The notes: generated from the letters alone by a model not told the origin. DNA of 64,000 nt from Pseudomonas yamanorum (GCF_900105735.1 NZ_LT629793.1:6324001-6388000), one strand, 5' to 3'; counted from the first letter of the stretch, positions 8,382 through 18,226 are shown. Translations and numbers: made by a program.

Positions 8382-11300
8382 ATGAACGCATTCTTCAGGA
8401 GCGCGGGCACCGTGCTGGGCAGGATTTGGGTGTGGAGCCTGTTGCTGGTGTTCGCGGTCGCGATGGCCGTGTGGTTCCTCGGGCCATTATTGGCCGTCGA
8501 TGACTATCGATTCTGGCAAGCAGCGGCGGCGCGCTTGCTGACGATCAGCGGCCTGTTTTTGTTGTGGGGCCTGGCGATGGTCTATGCCAATTGGCGCCGC
8601 ATGGCCCGGCAAGGGTCCGTCGACGGTGTTGAGCCGAACCCACGAAAAGGGCGGGTTGAAAACGAGCAGCGGCACCTGCGCGGTCGGTTCAAGGACGCCC
8701 TGCACACCCTGAAAAACTCCAGGATTTATGGCGAACGCAGCTTGCGTTGGCGCAATGCATTGCCGTGGTATTTGCTGATTGGCAAGGAAGGCAGTGGCAA
8801 GTCCCGGATGTTGGCGGCCAGTGGCGTGCAGTTGCTCCAGGATCGCGGCGAGCCGATGGCGAAGGCGGATGGCGGCGGCACACGTGACTGTGAATGGCAT
8901 TTCGCCGAAGACGGGGTGTTACTCGACACGTCTGGCCGCTATGTCACCCAGCCAGACAGCCAGGTGGATGGCGCAGGCTGGTCGACACTGCTGGGCCTGC
9001 TCAAGGCGCGGCGCCGAACCGGCCCTCTCAATGGTGTGGTGGTGGCGCTGTCGATGGAGACGTTGCTCCATGGCAATGAGCGAGATCTGGAGAATGACGC
9101 GCGGGCCGTCCAGAGTCGGCTGCTGGAGATCCGGCAGACGTTGCATGTGGATGTGCCGATTTACCTGGTGGTGACCCAGGCCGATCGGCTGCAGGGATTT
9201 GCGGCGTTCTTCGACCGCCCGCTGGGCGAGGGCAGTGACGCGGTGCTTGGTGAATGTCTCGCGTCAGGCAAGGGCGGTATTGATACTGGCCAGGTACGCC
9301 AGGCGTTTGAAGCGCTGCTTCAGCGCTTGAGCGGTGAACTGGTGCAGCGCCTGCATCAGGAGCGCAACGTTGACCTGCGCGGCCGGATGCTCGACTTTCC
9401 CCATCAGGCGGCTCGGATTGGCGAACGTCTGAGCCTCTACATCGACGTTGCTTTCTGCGGCCCGCGTTATCAACACACCAACGGCTTTCGTGGTTTCTAC
9501 TTGACCAGCGCAGAAGGTGGCCCGCAACCCCTTGAGTCTCGCCCGCACTTTATCCAGGGCCTGTTCAGTCGGGTGATTCTGGCGCAAGCCGATCTGGCGG
9601 GCCTCGATAGCGAGGAGCAGCGTCGAATCCGCTGGCGCCAGGGTTTGCTGGTCCTCAGCGCGTTAGTGGTGGTCGGGGGGGCGGGCCTGCTTTGGACCCA
9701 TAGTTACTCTTCCAACCATCAACGCCTGGAGCAACTGCGGGACCTGGCGCGACATCCCGCGCCGGTGCAGCCCGGATCGGATGCGACCCAGGCATTCCTG
9801 CCGCTGCTGGACAGCCGCCTGGCGGCCACGCGGGTCTTTCCTGTGCAGGGCAACGCCAGGCTGATTGAACGGGTGGGTTTGTATCAAGGCAATATCAGTC
9901 GTCCAGTGCTGGAACAGGCCTATGAGCACGCCTTGAGCCAATGGCTGCTGCCCCAGGTCAGCGAGATGCTGCAAGAGCAGATTCGCGGCAGCCTGGAAGA
10001 TCGTGAGCGGCTGCAGGACAACCTTCGGGCCTACCTGATGCTCAACCTGCGGGAGCGTCGAGACGTCGGTTGGCTGCGTGAGCGGGTGGCCGGGCATTGG
10101 TCTTTGCGTTTTGCCGGTGAGCCCTCCATGCAGAGTCGTTTGAATGAACACTTCGCGCGCTTGCTTGAACAGCCGTTCGTGCACGCGCTCGATGATGAGT
10201 TGGTGGCTCACGCGCGCCACGTGTTGCGGGGCGAATCGCTGGTCGATGTGGTGCATCGCGTGCTGCGTGAACAAGCCCGCGGCCTGGAACCGTTGCGGCT
10301 TGCAAACGGGGTGGTGTTTGCCGATGACGACCAGCCCATTCCAGGTTTTTATACCCGCAAGTACCTGCGGTATTTCGAAACTCAGGGCGCGCGCCTGGTG
10401 AACACCATTGTCCAGGACAACTGGGTGTTGGGGGAGGGGGCCGACCTGAGCATCATGGACCTGCGGCGGTTGATGGTGGAGCTTGAACAGCGCTACTTCA
10501 GCGAGTATGCCGAGGCTTGGAGCGAGGCGATTGGGCGGGTTCGCCTGCGCGAGATTGACAATTCCAGGCAGGGCGCCGAGCAGCTCGCCAGCCTGACGTC
10601 AGCCCAGTCTCCATTGGTGCAGTTGTTACAACAGGTTCGTGACAACACCCGCTTGCCGTCGGCCAATGAACGCCTGGATGACCTGGCTGCCAAACTGCCA
10701 GGCCCTTCGGTAGCGCAGGTGCAGACCGCAGTCGGGCTGGCCAATCCCTTGCCCGATACTGCACGGCGTGCCCTGCAGCGTCGCTTCGAGCCCTTGCACC
10801 AGTTGCTGGACAGCCACGAGAATCCGGGCACCGAGTTGACCCAGGTGCTGCAGGCGCTCAACGACTTGCACCTGCAATTGGCGACCTTGAATCGCGAAGG
10901 TTCGCCGGAGCCTGTCGCCTTCGAGATGGTCAAGCGGCGGACCCAGGGGCAGCAGGATGCGCTGGGTAACCTGCGCAACGTTGCCGCCCGTTTGCCACTG
11001 CCCCTGGCGGGTTGGTTCGAAAGCCTGGCCGACGAGCATTGGCGCGGCCTGCTCGACCAAGCCTATCGGCATGTGAACCAGCGTTATCAGAGCGAGGTAT
11101 ATGGTTTTTACGCCAAGGCGATCAAGCAACGTTATCCGTTCAATGCCCACGCCAGCAGCGATGTTTCCCTCAACGATTTTCAGGAGTTCTTCAAGCCTGA
11201 GGGGATCATGGCGCGATTTTTTGACAGCTACCTAAGGCCGTTTGTCAGCGGTGATGCGGGACGCTACAGGCTGCGCAGCCTGGATGGGCGCAGCTTGCCC

Positions 11301-11771
11301 ATATCCCGGACGTTGCTCGACCAGCACGGGAAAGCGCAGGTGATCAGGCGCGGTTTTTTTGCCGATGAACCGGCGGACTTGCAGGTTCGTTTCACGCTCG
11401 CGCCCTACAGTCTGGACCCTTCGGTGAGTCGCGCGGTCTTGCGTCTGGGCGGTCAGCAGATGGAGTACCGGCACGGGCCGATTGTGCCCATGGCGATGCA
11501 ATGGCCAACCGAGGCTGAAAATGGTCGCAGCAGCCTGGTGCTGGAGCGGGGCAGCGAACGGCCGTTGGGCCTCGAAAAGAATGCCGGGGCCTGGTCGCTG
11601 TTCCGCTTGTTCGACCTGATGCAAAGCGAGGCCTCCAGCGGGCAGGATGTATTGATCCTCAAGGCCGACCTGGCAGGCTTGCGCGCCAACTATCTGCTGA
11701 CCAGCCGGCGCACTCCCAACCCGTTTCAGATGACGCAGTGGCGTACCTTTCGCCTCCCGGAGCAGCTGTGA
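8382..11771 (+). CDS. tssM: TssM (IcmF), T6SS inner-membrane core protein
   Basis: This 1129-residue protein has two N-terminal transmembrane helices (about residues 10-65), a cytoplasmic GTPase-like domain with an intact P-loop GKEGSGKS at about 134-141, a third transmembrane helix at about 425-447, and a large periplasmic domain that should contact TssJ. The intact Walker A is worth noting because several TssM homologues lack it. A GGGAG lies 6 bases before the ATG. The 3' end abuts the phosphatase start, whose GTG lies just before the tssM stop. Confidence 0.95.
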   Translation: MNAFFRSAGTVLGRIWVWSLLLVFAVAMAVWFLGPLLAVDDYRFWQAAAARLLTISGLFLLWGLAMVYANWRRMARQGSVDGVEPNPRKGRVENEQRHLRGRFKDALHTLKNSRIYGERSLRWRNALPWYLLIGKEGSGKSRMLAASGVQLLQDRGEPMAKADGGGTRDCEWHFAEDGVLLDTSGRYVTQPDSQVDGAGWSTLLGLLKARRRTGPLNGVVVALSMETLLHGNERDLENDARAVQSRLLEIRQTLHVDVPIYLVVTQADRLQGFAAFFDRPLGEGSDAVLGECLASGKGGIDTGQVRQAFEALLQRLSGELVQRLHQERNVDLRGRMLDFPHQAARIGERLSLYIDVAFCGPRYQHTNGFRGFYLTSAEGGPQPLESRPHFIQGLFSRVILAQADLAGLDSEEQRRIRWRQGLLVLSALVVVGGAGLLWTHSYSSNHQRLEQLRDLARHPAPVQPGSDATQAFLPLLDSRLAATRVFPVQGNARLIERVGLYQGNISRPVLEQAYEHALSQWLLPQVSEMLQEQIRGSLEDRERLQDNLRAYLMLNLRERRDVGWLRERVAGHWSLRFAGEPSMQSRLNEHFARLLEQPFVHALDDELVAHARHVLRGESLVDVVHRVLREQARGLEPLRLANGVVFADDDQPIPGFYTRKYLRYFETQGARLVNTIVQDNWVLGEGADLSIMDLRRLMVELEQRYFSEYAEAWSEAIGRVRLREIDNSRQGAEQLASLTSAQSPLVQLLQQVRDNTRLPSANERLDDLAAKLPGPSVAQVQTAVGLANPLPDTARRALQRRFEPLHQLLDSHENPGTELTQVLQALNDLHLQLATLNREGSPEPVAFEMVKRRTQGQQDALGNLRNVAARLPLPLAGWFESLADEHWRGLLDQAYRHVNQRYQSEVYGFYAKAIKQRYPFNAHASSDVSLNDFQEFFKPEGIMARFFDSYLRPFVSGDAGRYRLRSLDGRSLPISRTLLDQHGKAQVIRRGFFADEPADLQVRFTLAPYSLDPSVSRAVLRLGGQQMEYRHGPIVPMAMQWPTEAENGRSSLVLERGSERPLGLEKNAGAWSLFRLFDLMQSEASSGQDVLILKADLAGLRANYLLTSRRTPNPFQMTQWRTFRLPEQL

Positions 11772-12496
11772 ACCGATGTCCGGATCGCTGGCGCAGCGCT
11801 GGCCGTACGGACCGTGGCAAGCTCAGGTCGCGCAATGAGGATGCCTTTCTCGATTGTCCCCGGCAGGGCTGCTGGGCCGTGGCAGACGGGATGGGCGGGC
11901 ATCAGGCCGGGGATGTCGCCAGCCAACTGGTGGTCGATAGCCTGGCGTTATTGCCTGGCCAGGGAAGCCTGGACGACCGGGTCGAGGCGACCCGCCGTTG
12001 CCTGCAATGGCTCAATCGGCGGTTGGGTGAGGAGTTGACGGTCACCGACCATGGCGGTGATCGCACCATGGGGAGCACGGTCGTGGCATTGCTGCTTCAG
12101 GGCGATCGCGCCGCGTGTATCTGGGCCGGTGACAGCCGCTGTTATCTGTGGCGAGCGCAGACGCTGTACCAGCTGTCGCGGGATCACTCGCTGTTCGAAC
12201 AGTTAATTGATCAGCGGGTGAGCCTGGAGCAGGCCAGGGCGCATCCCGATGCACGGGCGTTGACCCGCGCCATTGGCTCGCGTGATCCGTTGAGGCCGCA
12301 GGTATTGGAACTTGGGACTGTGGCAGGGGATGTCTTTCTGCTGTGCAGTGACGGCCTGTACCAGGCGCTTAGCCATGGCGAGCTGGGGCAGGCGTTGAGC
12401 CTGGGAGACCCACGGAGGGTCCTGGACCAACTGTTTGCAGGCGTATTGCGCGGTGCCGCCCGCGATAACCTGACCGCTGTGGTCGTGCAGTCATGA
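11768..12496 (+). CDS. stp1: PP2C-type Ser/Thr phosphatase (Stp1/PppA-like)
   Basis: The 242-residue enzyme has the PP2C metal-binding motifs: RNEDAF at about 22-27, DGMGGH at 40-45, GDSRCYLW in the centre, CSDGLY and a final DNLTAVVV. It would dephosphorylate the target of the cluster kinase and so restrain T6SS assembly. The GTG at 11768 is preferred because a GGAG stands 5 bases upstream; an in-frame GTG at 11738 lies further inside tssM. The stop overlaps the kinase ATG by 4 bases, which implies coupled translation of the antagonistic pair. Confidence 0.9.
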   Translation: MNRCPDRWRSAGRTDRGKLRSRNEDAFLDCPRQGCWAVADGMGGHQAGDVASQLVVDSLALLPGQGSLDDRVEATRRCLQWLNRRLGEELTVTDHGGDRTMGSTVVALLLQGDRAACIWAGDSRCYLWRAQTLYQLSRDHSLFEQLIDQRVSLEQARAHPDARALTRAIGSRDPLRPQVLELGTVAGDVFLLCSDGLYQALSHGELGQALSLGDPRRVLDQLFAGVLRGAARDNLTAVVVQS

Positions 12497-13371
12497 ACGA
12501 CATGACCCACTTTGCCTTTGCCGAGGCCACGACAAACCCACCGCGTGACGGCGTCCCCGAATTACTGGCCGGACGATACCTTATCGAGCGCGTGCTGGGT
12601 GCCGGCGGCATGGGCGTGGTTTATCGCGCCCGGGACCTGCTATACGAACAGTTTGGTGAGTCGCGTTCCAGTGTGGCGATCAAAGTGCTGGGTGAAACCA
12701 TCCGTGAATCTGCGGATGCCCACGTGCTGCTGTACAACGAGTTCGCCCTGACCCGCAGCCTTCGCCATGAGCAGGTGGTGCGTGTATTTTCGTTTGAAGT
12801 GGACGCCCCCTGTCAGATCGCCTTCTTCACTATGGAGCTGCTTCAGGGCATGACCCTGGACCGGCTGCTGCTGGAGTGTCCTGAAGGTTTACCCTGGCGC
12901 GAGTTGCAAGGCATCGCCGTGCAATTGCTCGATGCGTTGCGTCATAGCCATCAACAGGGTGTGCTGCACGGCGATGTGAAACCCTCCAATGTCATGGTGG
13001 GAGAGGGCGGGTTGCGTTTGTTCGATTTCGGCCTGGGGCAGGCGTGCGGACAGGCCCCGGCGGGGTCCCCAGGCTTGAGTCGCAGTCGTTTCAATGCCTG
13101 GACACCGATGTACGCCGCGCCAGAGTTGCTGGCTGGCGGAGCGCTGTCGGCCAGTGCCGATCTGTATGCAGTGGCCTGTGTGCTTTACGAATTGGCACAA
13201 GGCCGGCGCCACTCCAGTGACCGACCGGCCCGGCCCGGGCAACTGCCTCGCCATTGCTGGCGAGCGTTACGCACGGCGTTGGCGATCGAACCTGAACGCA
13301 GAACAATCACCCTGGATGAATTACGTGCGGTGATCGGCGATACCCGCCAGGGCTTTAGCCGCTGGTTCTAA
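12493..13371 (+). CDS. stk1: Hanks-type Ser/Thr kinase (Stk1/PpkA-like)
   Basis: The 292-residue kinase has a Gly-rich loop GAGGMG at 36-41, ATP-binding Lys64, catalytic HGDVKPSN at 159-166 and a DFG at 178-180, followed by a P+1 region with APELL. The catalytic loop reads HGD rather than HRD, so it is a non-RD kinase. No transmembrane segment or extracytoplasmic sensor follows the kinase core, unlike the longer PpkA of HSI-I; this matches the short Stk1 of HSI-II. It is the last gene of the T6SS operon and converges with the next gene, the two stops overlapping at 13368-13371. Confidence 0.88.
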   Translation: MNDMTHFAFAEATTNPPRDGVPELLAGRYLIERVLGAGGMGVVYRARDLLYEQFGESRSSVAIKVLGETIRESADAHVLLYNEFALTRSLRHEQVVRVFSFEVDAPCQIAFFTMELLQGMTLDRLLLECPEGLPWRELQGIAVQLLDALRHSHQQGVLHGDVKPSNVMVGEGGLRLFDFGLGQACGQAPAGSPGLSRSRFNAWTPMYAAPELLAGGALSASADLYAVACVLYELAQGRRHSSDRPARPGQLPRHCWRALRTALAIEPERRTITLDELRAVIGDTRQGFSRWF

Positions 13372-13697
13372 GCGGGCAAGTCATGCAACTGGCAATATTC
13401 CGCCCAGCTCAGGCCTGCCATTTGCGCCACTTCCTTGTGCACTTCAAGGCGCTGGGCCTCGAACTCCGCGGGTGAATGCGCCGTCAGTTTCAGCGTCAGC
13501 TCCCAGGCAAACAGGCCTTGTTGCTCGGCTTCTGCCTCGAAGGCTTCATGCAGGCGTTCGGCGCGGTACTGCTCCATGGTTTCCCCCTTGGCCTGGGCCG
13601 CCAAGGGGTTCAACGTATTCAGTTCCGCCGCCAGGGCCGGGTGTTCGCTCAAGAATCGGTCCAGGGCTAGCTGGTGGTTTTCGCCGGGTTGGGACAA
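13368..13697 (-). CDS. Small conserved pseudomonad protein (DUF6388-like)
   Basis: This 109-residue acidic, helical protein has no signal peptide, membrane segment or cysteine. It resembles what I remember of the DUF6388 family, but I cannot verify that. Translation appears to start at TTG 13697, supported by a GTGGAG placed about 7 bases upstream. It follows the serine hydrolase gene by 27 bases on the same strand, so the two may be co-transcribed. Function unknown. Confidence 0.6.
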   Translation of the reverse strand: MSQPGENHQLALDRFLSEHPALAAELNTLNPLAAQAKGETMEQYRAERLHEAFEAEAEQQGLFAWELTLKLTAHSPAEFEAQRLEVHKEVAQMAGLSWAEYCQLHDLPA

Positions 13698-13724
13698 AGG
13701 TTTACTCCACGTTAAGCGAGACGG

Positions 13725-15041
13725 TCAGTCTGGCTTGGTCATCAAAAAAGTCGCCATGGCCTCATAGGCCGGCAACGTCACCCCATCATTGGCAGCATTG
13801 CCCGCCACCGGATGCGAGGCATAACGAACAATCACCATCTCGGCCTTGGGGTCGATATAGATGCTCTGGCCATGCACCCCACGGGCCATGAAGGCACCGT
13901 CGGGATTGTGGGTTACCCACCACATGTTGCGATAGCTCCAACCCTTCAATTGGCCATAACCGGCCTGGGCGAACGCCTGCTTGTCGCCGCCTTGGCGAAT
14001 AGCCTTGACCACACTCTCGGGCACGATCTGCTGGCCGTTGAACTGCCCGCCGTTGCGCAGCATTTCAGCAAAACGGGCCAGGTCCCGTAGCCCGGTGTTC
14101 AGGCCACCACCGGCAAACGGTGTGCCGATGGAATCGACGGTGAAGTAGGCGTCCTGTTCGGCGCCGAGCCGGCTCCAGATGCGTTCGCTGAGCAGTTGCG
14201 CCACATTGCGCCCGGTCGCGCGGGCGATCACCCAGCCCAGCACGTCGGTATTGACGGTCTTGTAGCCGAAGGCGCGCCCGTGTTCGCCGCGCTGTTTTAC
14301 GGTTTGCAGGAACTCGTAGTAGCTGCGCGGCCCGGTGTAGTCCTTGGGTTTGGGCAGCGGGTTGCCGGCCTGGGCGTGGGCCCAGACTTCGGCGTTGGGA
14401 TCGGCATAGTCTTCGCTGTAGTCCAGGGCGGTGGTCATGTCCAGCACCTGGCGCAGGGTGGCGCTGCCAAAGGCGGAGCGGCCCAGTTCGGGCACGTAGT
14501 CGACGATCTTTTTCTGTGGGTCGAGGGTGCCATCGGCCACCAGCATCGCGCCCAGGGTGCCGATCACTGATTTGGTGACCGACATGGCCGCGTGTTGCCC
14601 GTCGTCCTTGAGCACCCCGAAATAACGCTCATACACCACCGTACCGCGATGCATCACCACGATGCCATCGGTGTAGGTGGCGTCCAGAGTCTGGCGCCAG
14701 CCCAACGGCTGGGTGGCACCCACGGGCTGCACGGGGATTGCATCGAGTCCCGGATCGAGTTTGCGTGGCAACGCCAGCGGCGCACCCAGCCCGCGGGAGA
14801 CGTTCACCGTGGGCATCAATTGGCGAAAGTGGGCGACACTCCAGCGCATGGCCGGGAAGCGGAAATAGCTGCCGTCTTCAAAGCGTACGGTGCGATCTGC
14901 CGGCGGCGGTGCGCCGACCATCCATTGCAGCTTGGCCGGGTCGCTGGCTTGTGCATCCGGGAAGGTCGGGCTGGCAGCGCTGGCCAAGGGGCTGATGAGG
15001 CCGAGCAGCGCGCAGGTGAGCAGGAGGGCAATTCGCAGCAT
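13725..15041 (-). CDS. Exported serine hydrolase, beta-lactamase/PBP4* family
   Basis: The 438-residue product has a clear signal peptide (residues 1-22, ending ASA) and a class C beta-lactamase-like domain. The nucleophile motif is SVTK at 154-157, with a YSE in the position of the usual YxN triad. Relatives include esterases, 6-aminohexanoate-dimer hydrolases and D-aminopeptidases, so a beta-lactam substrate should not be assumed. The ATG at 15041 is chosen because the signal peptide begins there; in-frame sequence upstream is arginine-rich and not signal-like. Confidence 0.82.
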   Translation of the reverse strand: MLRIALLLTCALLGLISPLASAASPTFPDAQASDPAKLQWMVGAPPPADRTVRFEDGSYFRFPAMRWSVAHFRQLMPTVNVSRGLGAPLALPRKLDPGLDAIPVQPVGATQPLGWRQTLDATYTDGIVVMHRGTVVYERYFGVLKDDGQHAAMSVTKSVIGTLGAMLVADGTLDPQKKIVDYVPELGRSAFGSATLRQVLDMTTALDYSEDYADPNAEVWAHAQAGNPLPKPKDYTGPRSYYEFLQTVKQRGEHGRAFGYKTVNTDVLGWVIARATGRNVAQLLSERIWSRLGAEQDAYFTVDSIGTPFAGGGLNTGLRDLARFAEMLRNGGQFNGQQIVPESVVKAIRQGGDKQAFAQAGYGQLKGWSYRNMWWVTHNPDGAFMARGVHGQSIYIDPKAEMVIVRYASHPVAGNAANDGVTLPAYEAMATFLMTKPD

Positions 15042-15288
15042 CAGTCGAGTCCGTTCGAGGGAGTGTCGCTTTTTACGACAGCCAGTGCGCCGAAGGATGG
15101 GCCAACCGGAGGCAATCGACAAGCAGCAGTGCCCCGGGACGAATCTGAATAATTGCGCCGCTGGCGGCAAAAGCCTTTCGTTCGCGGTATCAGGGCGTGT
15201 AGCGTTACCTTATCGATAAAGGCAACGGCTCAGGTGTTTTTGCGACCTTGGCATCAGGGACCGAGTGCTATGTGCAGAGGGACAGGTG

Positions 15289-17382
15289 ATGGCGCAAACG
15301 CTGTTCAAGCTTTTCTTCACCCAGCGGCTGGCGGCCTTGGCCAGCACCGAGTCGTTGCGGGCCATACGTGAGGGGTTGTTGTGGATCCTGCCATGCCTGC
15401 TGGTGTCGGCCGGTTTCCTGATCCTGTCCGAATGCGCCCGTGTGCTGGGCTTCGACCCTCAGTGGGTGGCCTTCCTCGCGGGGCTGCACAACCAGATCAG
15501 TTCGGTGATCCCGCTGCTGGTGGCCGCCTCCATCGGTTACATGCTTGCTATCCAGCACCGCCTGCCGCAGCTACCGGTGGCGTTCCTGTGCCTGGCCCAC
15601 GTGGTGATCGCCACCTTTGTGCTGCGGGATTTCCCCCGTGCTTCGGCGACCTTCGTGCTGTTCATCGCCATCGCCTCGCCGTTGATCAATGTGCCCGCCA
15701 TCGCCTGGCTGCATCGGCGTCGCTGGACCCGGTTGATCAACGAAGACCTGGTGGGGCACAACCTCAAGGGCACCATCAACATGGTGGTGCCGGGGGCGAT
15801 CACGGCGCTCGTGCTGGTGCTCTTGCTGTCGTTGCTGTTGCAGATTCCGCAGGTGGCGCAGCTTCAGGGCCCGCAGGTACTCGATGCACTGGAAACGCCC
15901 TATGGCAGCGGTCTGTTTGTGACCCTGATGAATTCACTGCTGTGGTTTTTCGGGATCCATGGGGTCTACGCCATGCAGCCGTTGTTTGATGTACTGGATC
16001 AGGCTGTCGCGCTCAACAACGCCGCAGTGGCGGCGGGCGAGCCGGTCAAGTATTTACTGAATGGCGGCTTGCTGGGCAGCTTCGCGTTTATCGGTGGCTC
16101 GGGTGGCGCATTGTGCTTGCTGCTGGCGATCCTGCTGTTTTCCAAGAGCCGGTCCATGCGATTGGTGGCGATAGCCAGCCTGCCGCTGTCGTTGTTCAAT
16201 GTCAGTGAAGTGTTGTTGTTTGGCTTGCCGATCATCCTCAACCCGCGCCTGTTCATTCCCTTTCTGGTGGTGCCGGCATTCAACGCAATGCTGGCGCTGA
16301 TGGTGGTGCAGATTGGCTGGGTGTCGCCTGCGGTGGTGAGTGTGCCGTTCACCGCGCCGGTATTGTTAAACGCCTATTTGAGCACCCACGGCGACCTCGC
16401 GGCGGTGTTACTGCAGGTGGTGTTGCTGGGGGTTGGCATGCTGATTTACGCGCCCTATGTGCGGGCGATCAATCGCCAGGCCACGGAAGGCGGCACGGTG
16501 TATTTGAAGTCGCTGGACATGACCTTTCGCGGCCTCGAAGAAAAGGGCCGCTTGCTGGAACTGGACCCGGTAATGGCGTCCCATAAGGCCCAGGCACGCC
16601 AGGTCAGCGAGTTGAGCCATATCCAGCAGATCAGCGATTATGAGTTTTACCTCGAATTCCAACCGCAGATTTCGACCCTGACCGGGCTGTGCACCGGTTG
16701 CGAGGCGTTGATGCGTGCGCGGGATGCCGAGGGCACGGTGCATTCGCCCTGGGAGTTCCTGCAATGGCTGGCCAACGCCAGGTTGATGCCCGATGTGGAT
16801 GTGTGGGTGGCGTCCCAGGCTGTGCGCCAGTATCAAAAGTGGCGGAAGGTCGGTTTTACCTTACCGATGACGATCAATATCTCCAGCGCCACGCTGACCA
16901 CCCCGGCCTATGGTGACCGGCTGGTGGAGATACTGGCCCAGGCCCATGGGCAGGTGTCGGTGGAGATCACTGAGGATGCGTTGGTGGGGGATATTCAGGG
17001 CACCCGGCAGATGATCGAGAAGCTGCAGGCCATTGGCGCCAAGGTTTACATCGATGACTTCGGGACCGGGTTTTCAGCGCTGAGTTATCTGCATCAGTTC
17101 CCGGTGGATTTCATCAAGATCGATCGCAGTTTCGTGGTGGCCCAGCATGATCCAAAGGGCGCCCAGGTGTTGACCGGGATGCTGCGATTCTGTGAGGCGC
17201 TGAACCTTGGGGTGGTGGTGGAAGGCGTGGAAACCGCCGAGCAACTGGCGTTTTTGCAGTCGGGCTCGGAGCTGATCATCCAGGGCTGGTATTTCAGCAA
17301 GGCGTTGCCGGGCGATGAACTGGAGCGGTTCGTGCGCGGGCGATACACCCAGATGCAATCTAACGCTCCAGAACCCCTCTGA
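15289..17382 (+). CDS. EIIC-like membrane domain fused to EAL c-di-GMP phosphodiesterase
   Basis: The N-terminal 400 residues form a polytopic membrane domain resembling the lactose/cellobiose-family PTS permease EIIC, including WFFGIHG (His224) and a NVSEVLLFG loop (Glu307) that matches the sugar-binding NEP region except that the Pro is Val. The C-terminal domain is an EAL phosphodiesterase with EALMR at about 472, INISS, EITE, DDFGTG at 589-594, IKID and EGVE, so the catalytic residues look complete. No EIIA or EIIB domain is present. A sugar-sensing membrane input controlling c-di-GMP breakdown is inferred. ATG 15289 has GAGGG 7 bases upstream. The end overlaps the convergent LysR gene. 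Confidence 0.88.
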   Translation: MAQTLFKLFFTQRLAALASTESLRAIREGLLWILPCLLVSAGFLILSECARVLGFDPQWVAFLAGLHNQISSVIPLLVAASIGYMLAIQHRLPQLPVAFLCLAHVVIATFVLRDFPRASATFVLFIAIASPLINVPAIAWLHRRRWTRLINEDLVGHNLKGTINMVVPGAITALVLVLLLSLLLQIPQVAQLQGPQVLDALETPYGSGLFVTLMNSLLWFFGIHGVYAMQPLFDVLDQAVALNNAAVAAGEPVKYLLNGGLLGSFAFIGGSGGALCLLLAILLFSKSRSMRLVAIASLPLSLFNVSEVLLFGLPIILNPRLFIPFLVVPAFNAMLALMVVQIGWVSPAVVSVPFTAPVLLNAYLSTHGDLAAVLLQVVLLGVGMLIYAPYVRAINRQATEGGTVYLKSLDMTFRGLEEKGRLLELDPVMASHKAQARQVSELSHIQQISDYEFYLEFQPQISTLTGLCTGCEALMRARDAEGTVHSPWEFLQWLANARLMPDVDVWVASQAVRQYQKWRKVGFTLPMTINISSATLTTPAYGDRLVEILAQAHGQVSVEITEDALVGDIQGTRQMIEKLQAIGAKVYIDDFGTGFSALSYLHQFPVDFIKIDRSFVVAQHDPKGAQVLTGMLRFCEALNLGVVVEGVETAEQLAFLQSGSELIIQGWYFSKALPGDELERFVRGRYTQMQSNAPEPL

Positions 17383-18226
17383 AGGTTGCGCTCAACGCAC
17401 GTAATGTCTCGCGGGAGCGGCCGTCGCTGATGCGGCTGTGCAGCACGATTTCACTGACGGGTAACGCCGGTAATCCGTACTGTTCGCTGACGTCCACGGC
17501 GCCCGCCGGCGCCACTCGCCGGGCCAGCGCCGCCACACCCAGGCCGGCGCTGACTGCCGCACCCACCGCCATTACGCCGCCGCCGACAAACACTTCGGTC
17601 CAGTCGATCCGCGCCTCATCCAGCGCGCGCACCGCCAAGTGTCGCACGCCGCAGGGCGAGGCCATGGTTGCCATGCGCAACGGTGTACCGGCGGTGTGCT
17701 GCCAGGTCGGTGCGGCGAACCAGCCAAAGCGCTCCACCACCAATACTTCGCCGTCCTGGCGGTCGCCTTCGTTGCGCACGATCACCGCGTCCAGTTCGTT
17801 GCGGTCGAACGCCGCCACCAGGTCGCGGGACGAAGCAATCCGCACCTCCAGGATCACCAGCGGGTCATAGGCGGCCAGGCGGCTGAGCCACAGCGGCAGA
17901 TCGGGGCCGGCCACGTGGTCGCTGATGCCAATCACCAGCCTTCGTGGTGCGCCGTTGCCCATGTCACCCAACGCCCGTTCGTGGGCATTGAGCAGCGCGC
18001 GCGCGGCGACGATGAACTGCTCGCCCTGGGGCGACAGACGGACATGCCGTGGTGTGCGCACCAGCAGGCGATAACCGAGGCGTTCTTCCAGGCGCTTGAG
18101 CTTGAGGCTGATGGCTGCCTGTGATGTATCCAGTGCCTGGGCCGCGCGGGTAAAACTGGTGAAATCGGCGACCAGGACGAAGGCGTGCACGGTGTCGATA
18201 TCCAGCGGCTTGAGTGCGTCGGTCAT
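17360..18226 (-). CDS. LysR-family transcriptional regulator
   Basis: The 288-residue protein has an N-terminal winged helix-turn-helix (about residues 8-68, SFTRAAQALDTSQAAISLKL) and a LysR substrate-binding domain. It is divergent from the DUF4865 gene at 18316, and a 14-base inverted repeat lies between them, so it probably controls that gene and itself. The effector is unknown. An AAGGA lies 6 bases before the ATG. Its 3' end overlaps the end of the EIIC-EAL gene by 23 bases. Confidence 0.9.
   Translation of the reverse strand: MTDALKPLDIDTVHAFVLVADFTSFTRAAQALDTSQAAISLKLKRLEERLGYRLLVRTPRHVRLSPQGEQFIVAARALLNAHERALGDMGNGAPRRLVIGISDHVAGPDLPLWLSRLAAYDPLVILEVRIASSRDLVAAFDRNELDAVIVRNEGDRQDGEVLVVERFGWFAAPTWQHTAGTPLRMATMASPCGVRHLAVRALDEARIDWTEVFVGGGVMAVGAAVSAGLGVAALARRVAPAGAVDVSEQYGLPALPVSEIVLHSRISDGRSRETLRALSATFRGVLER

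Noticed and set aside
13725..15041. Serine hydrolase called as a resistance beta-lactamase
   Set aside because: The SVTK and YSE motifs are shared with esterases and amidases, and nothing in the context supports a resistance role.
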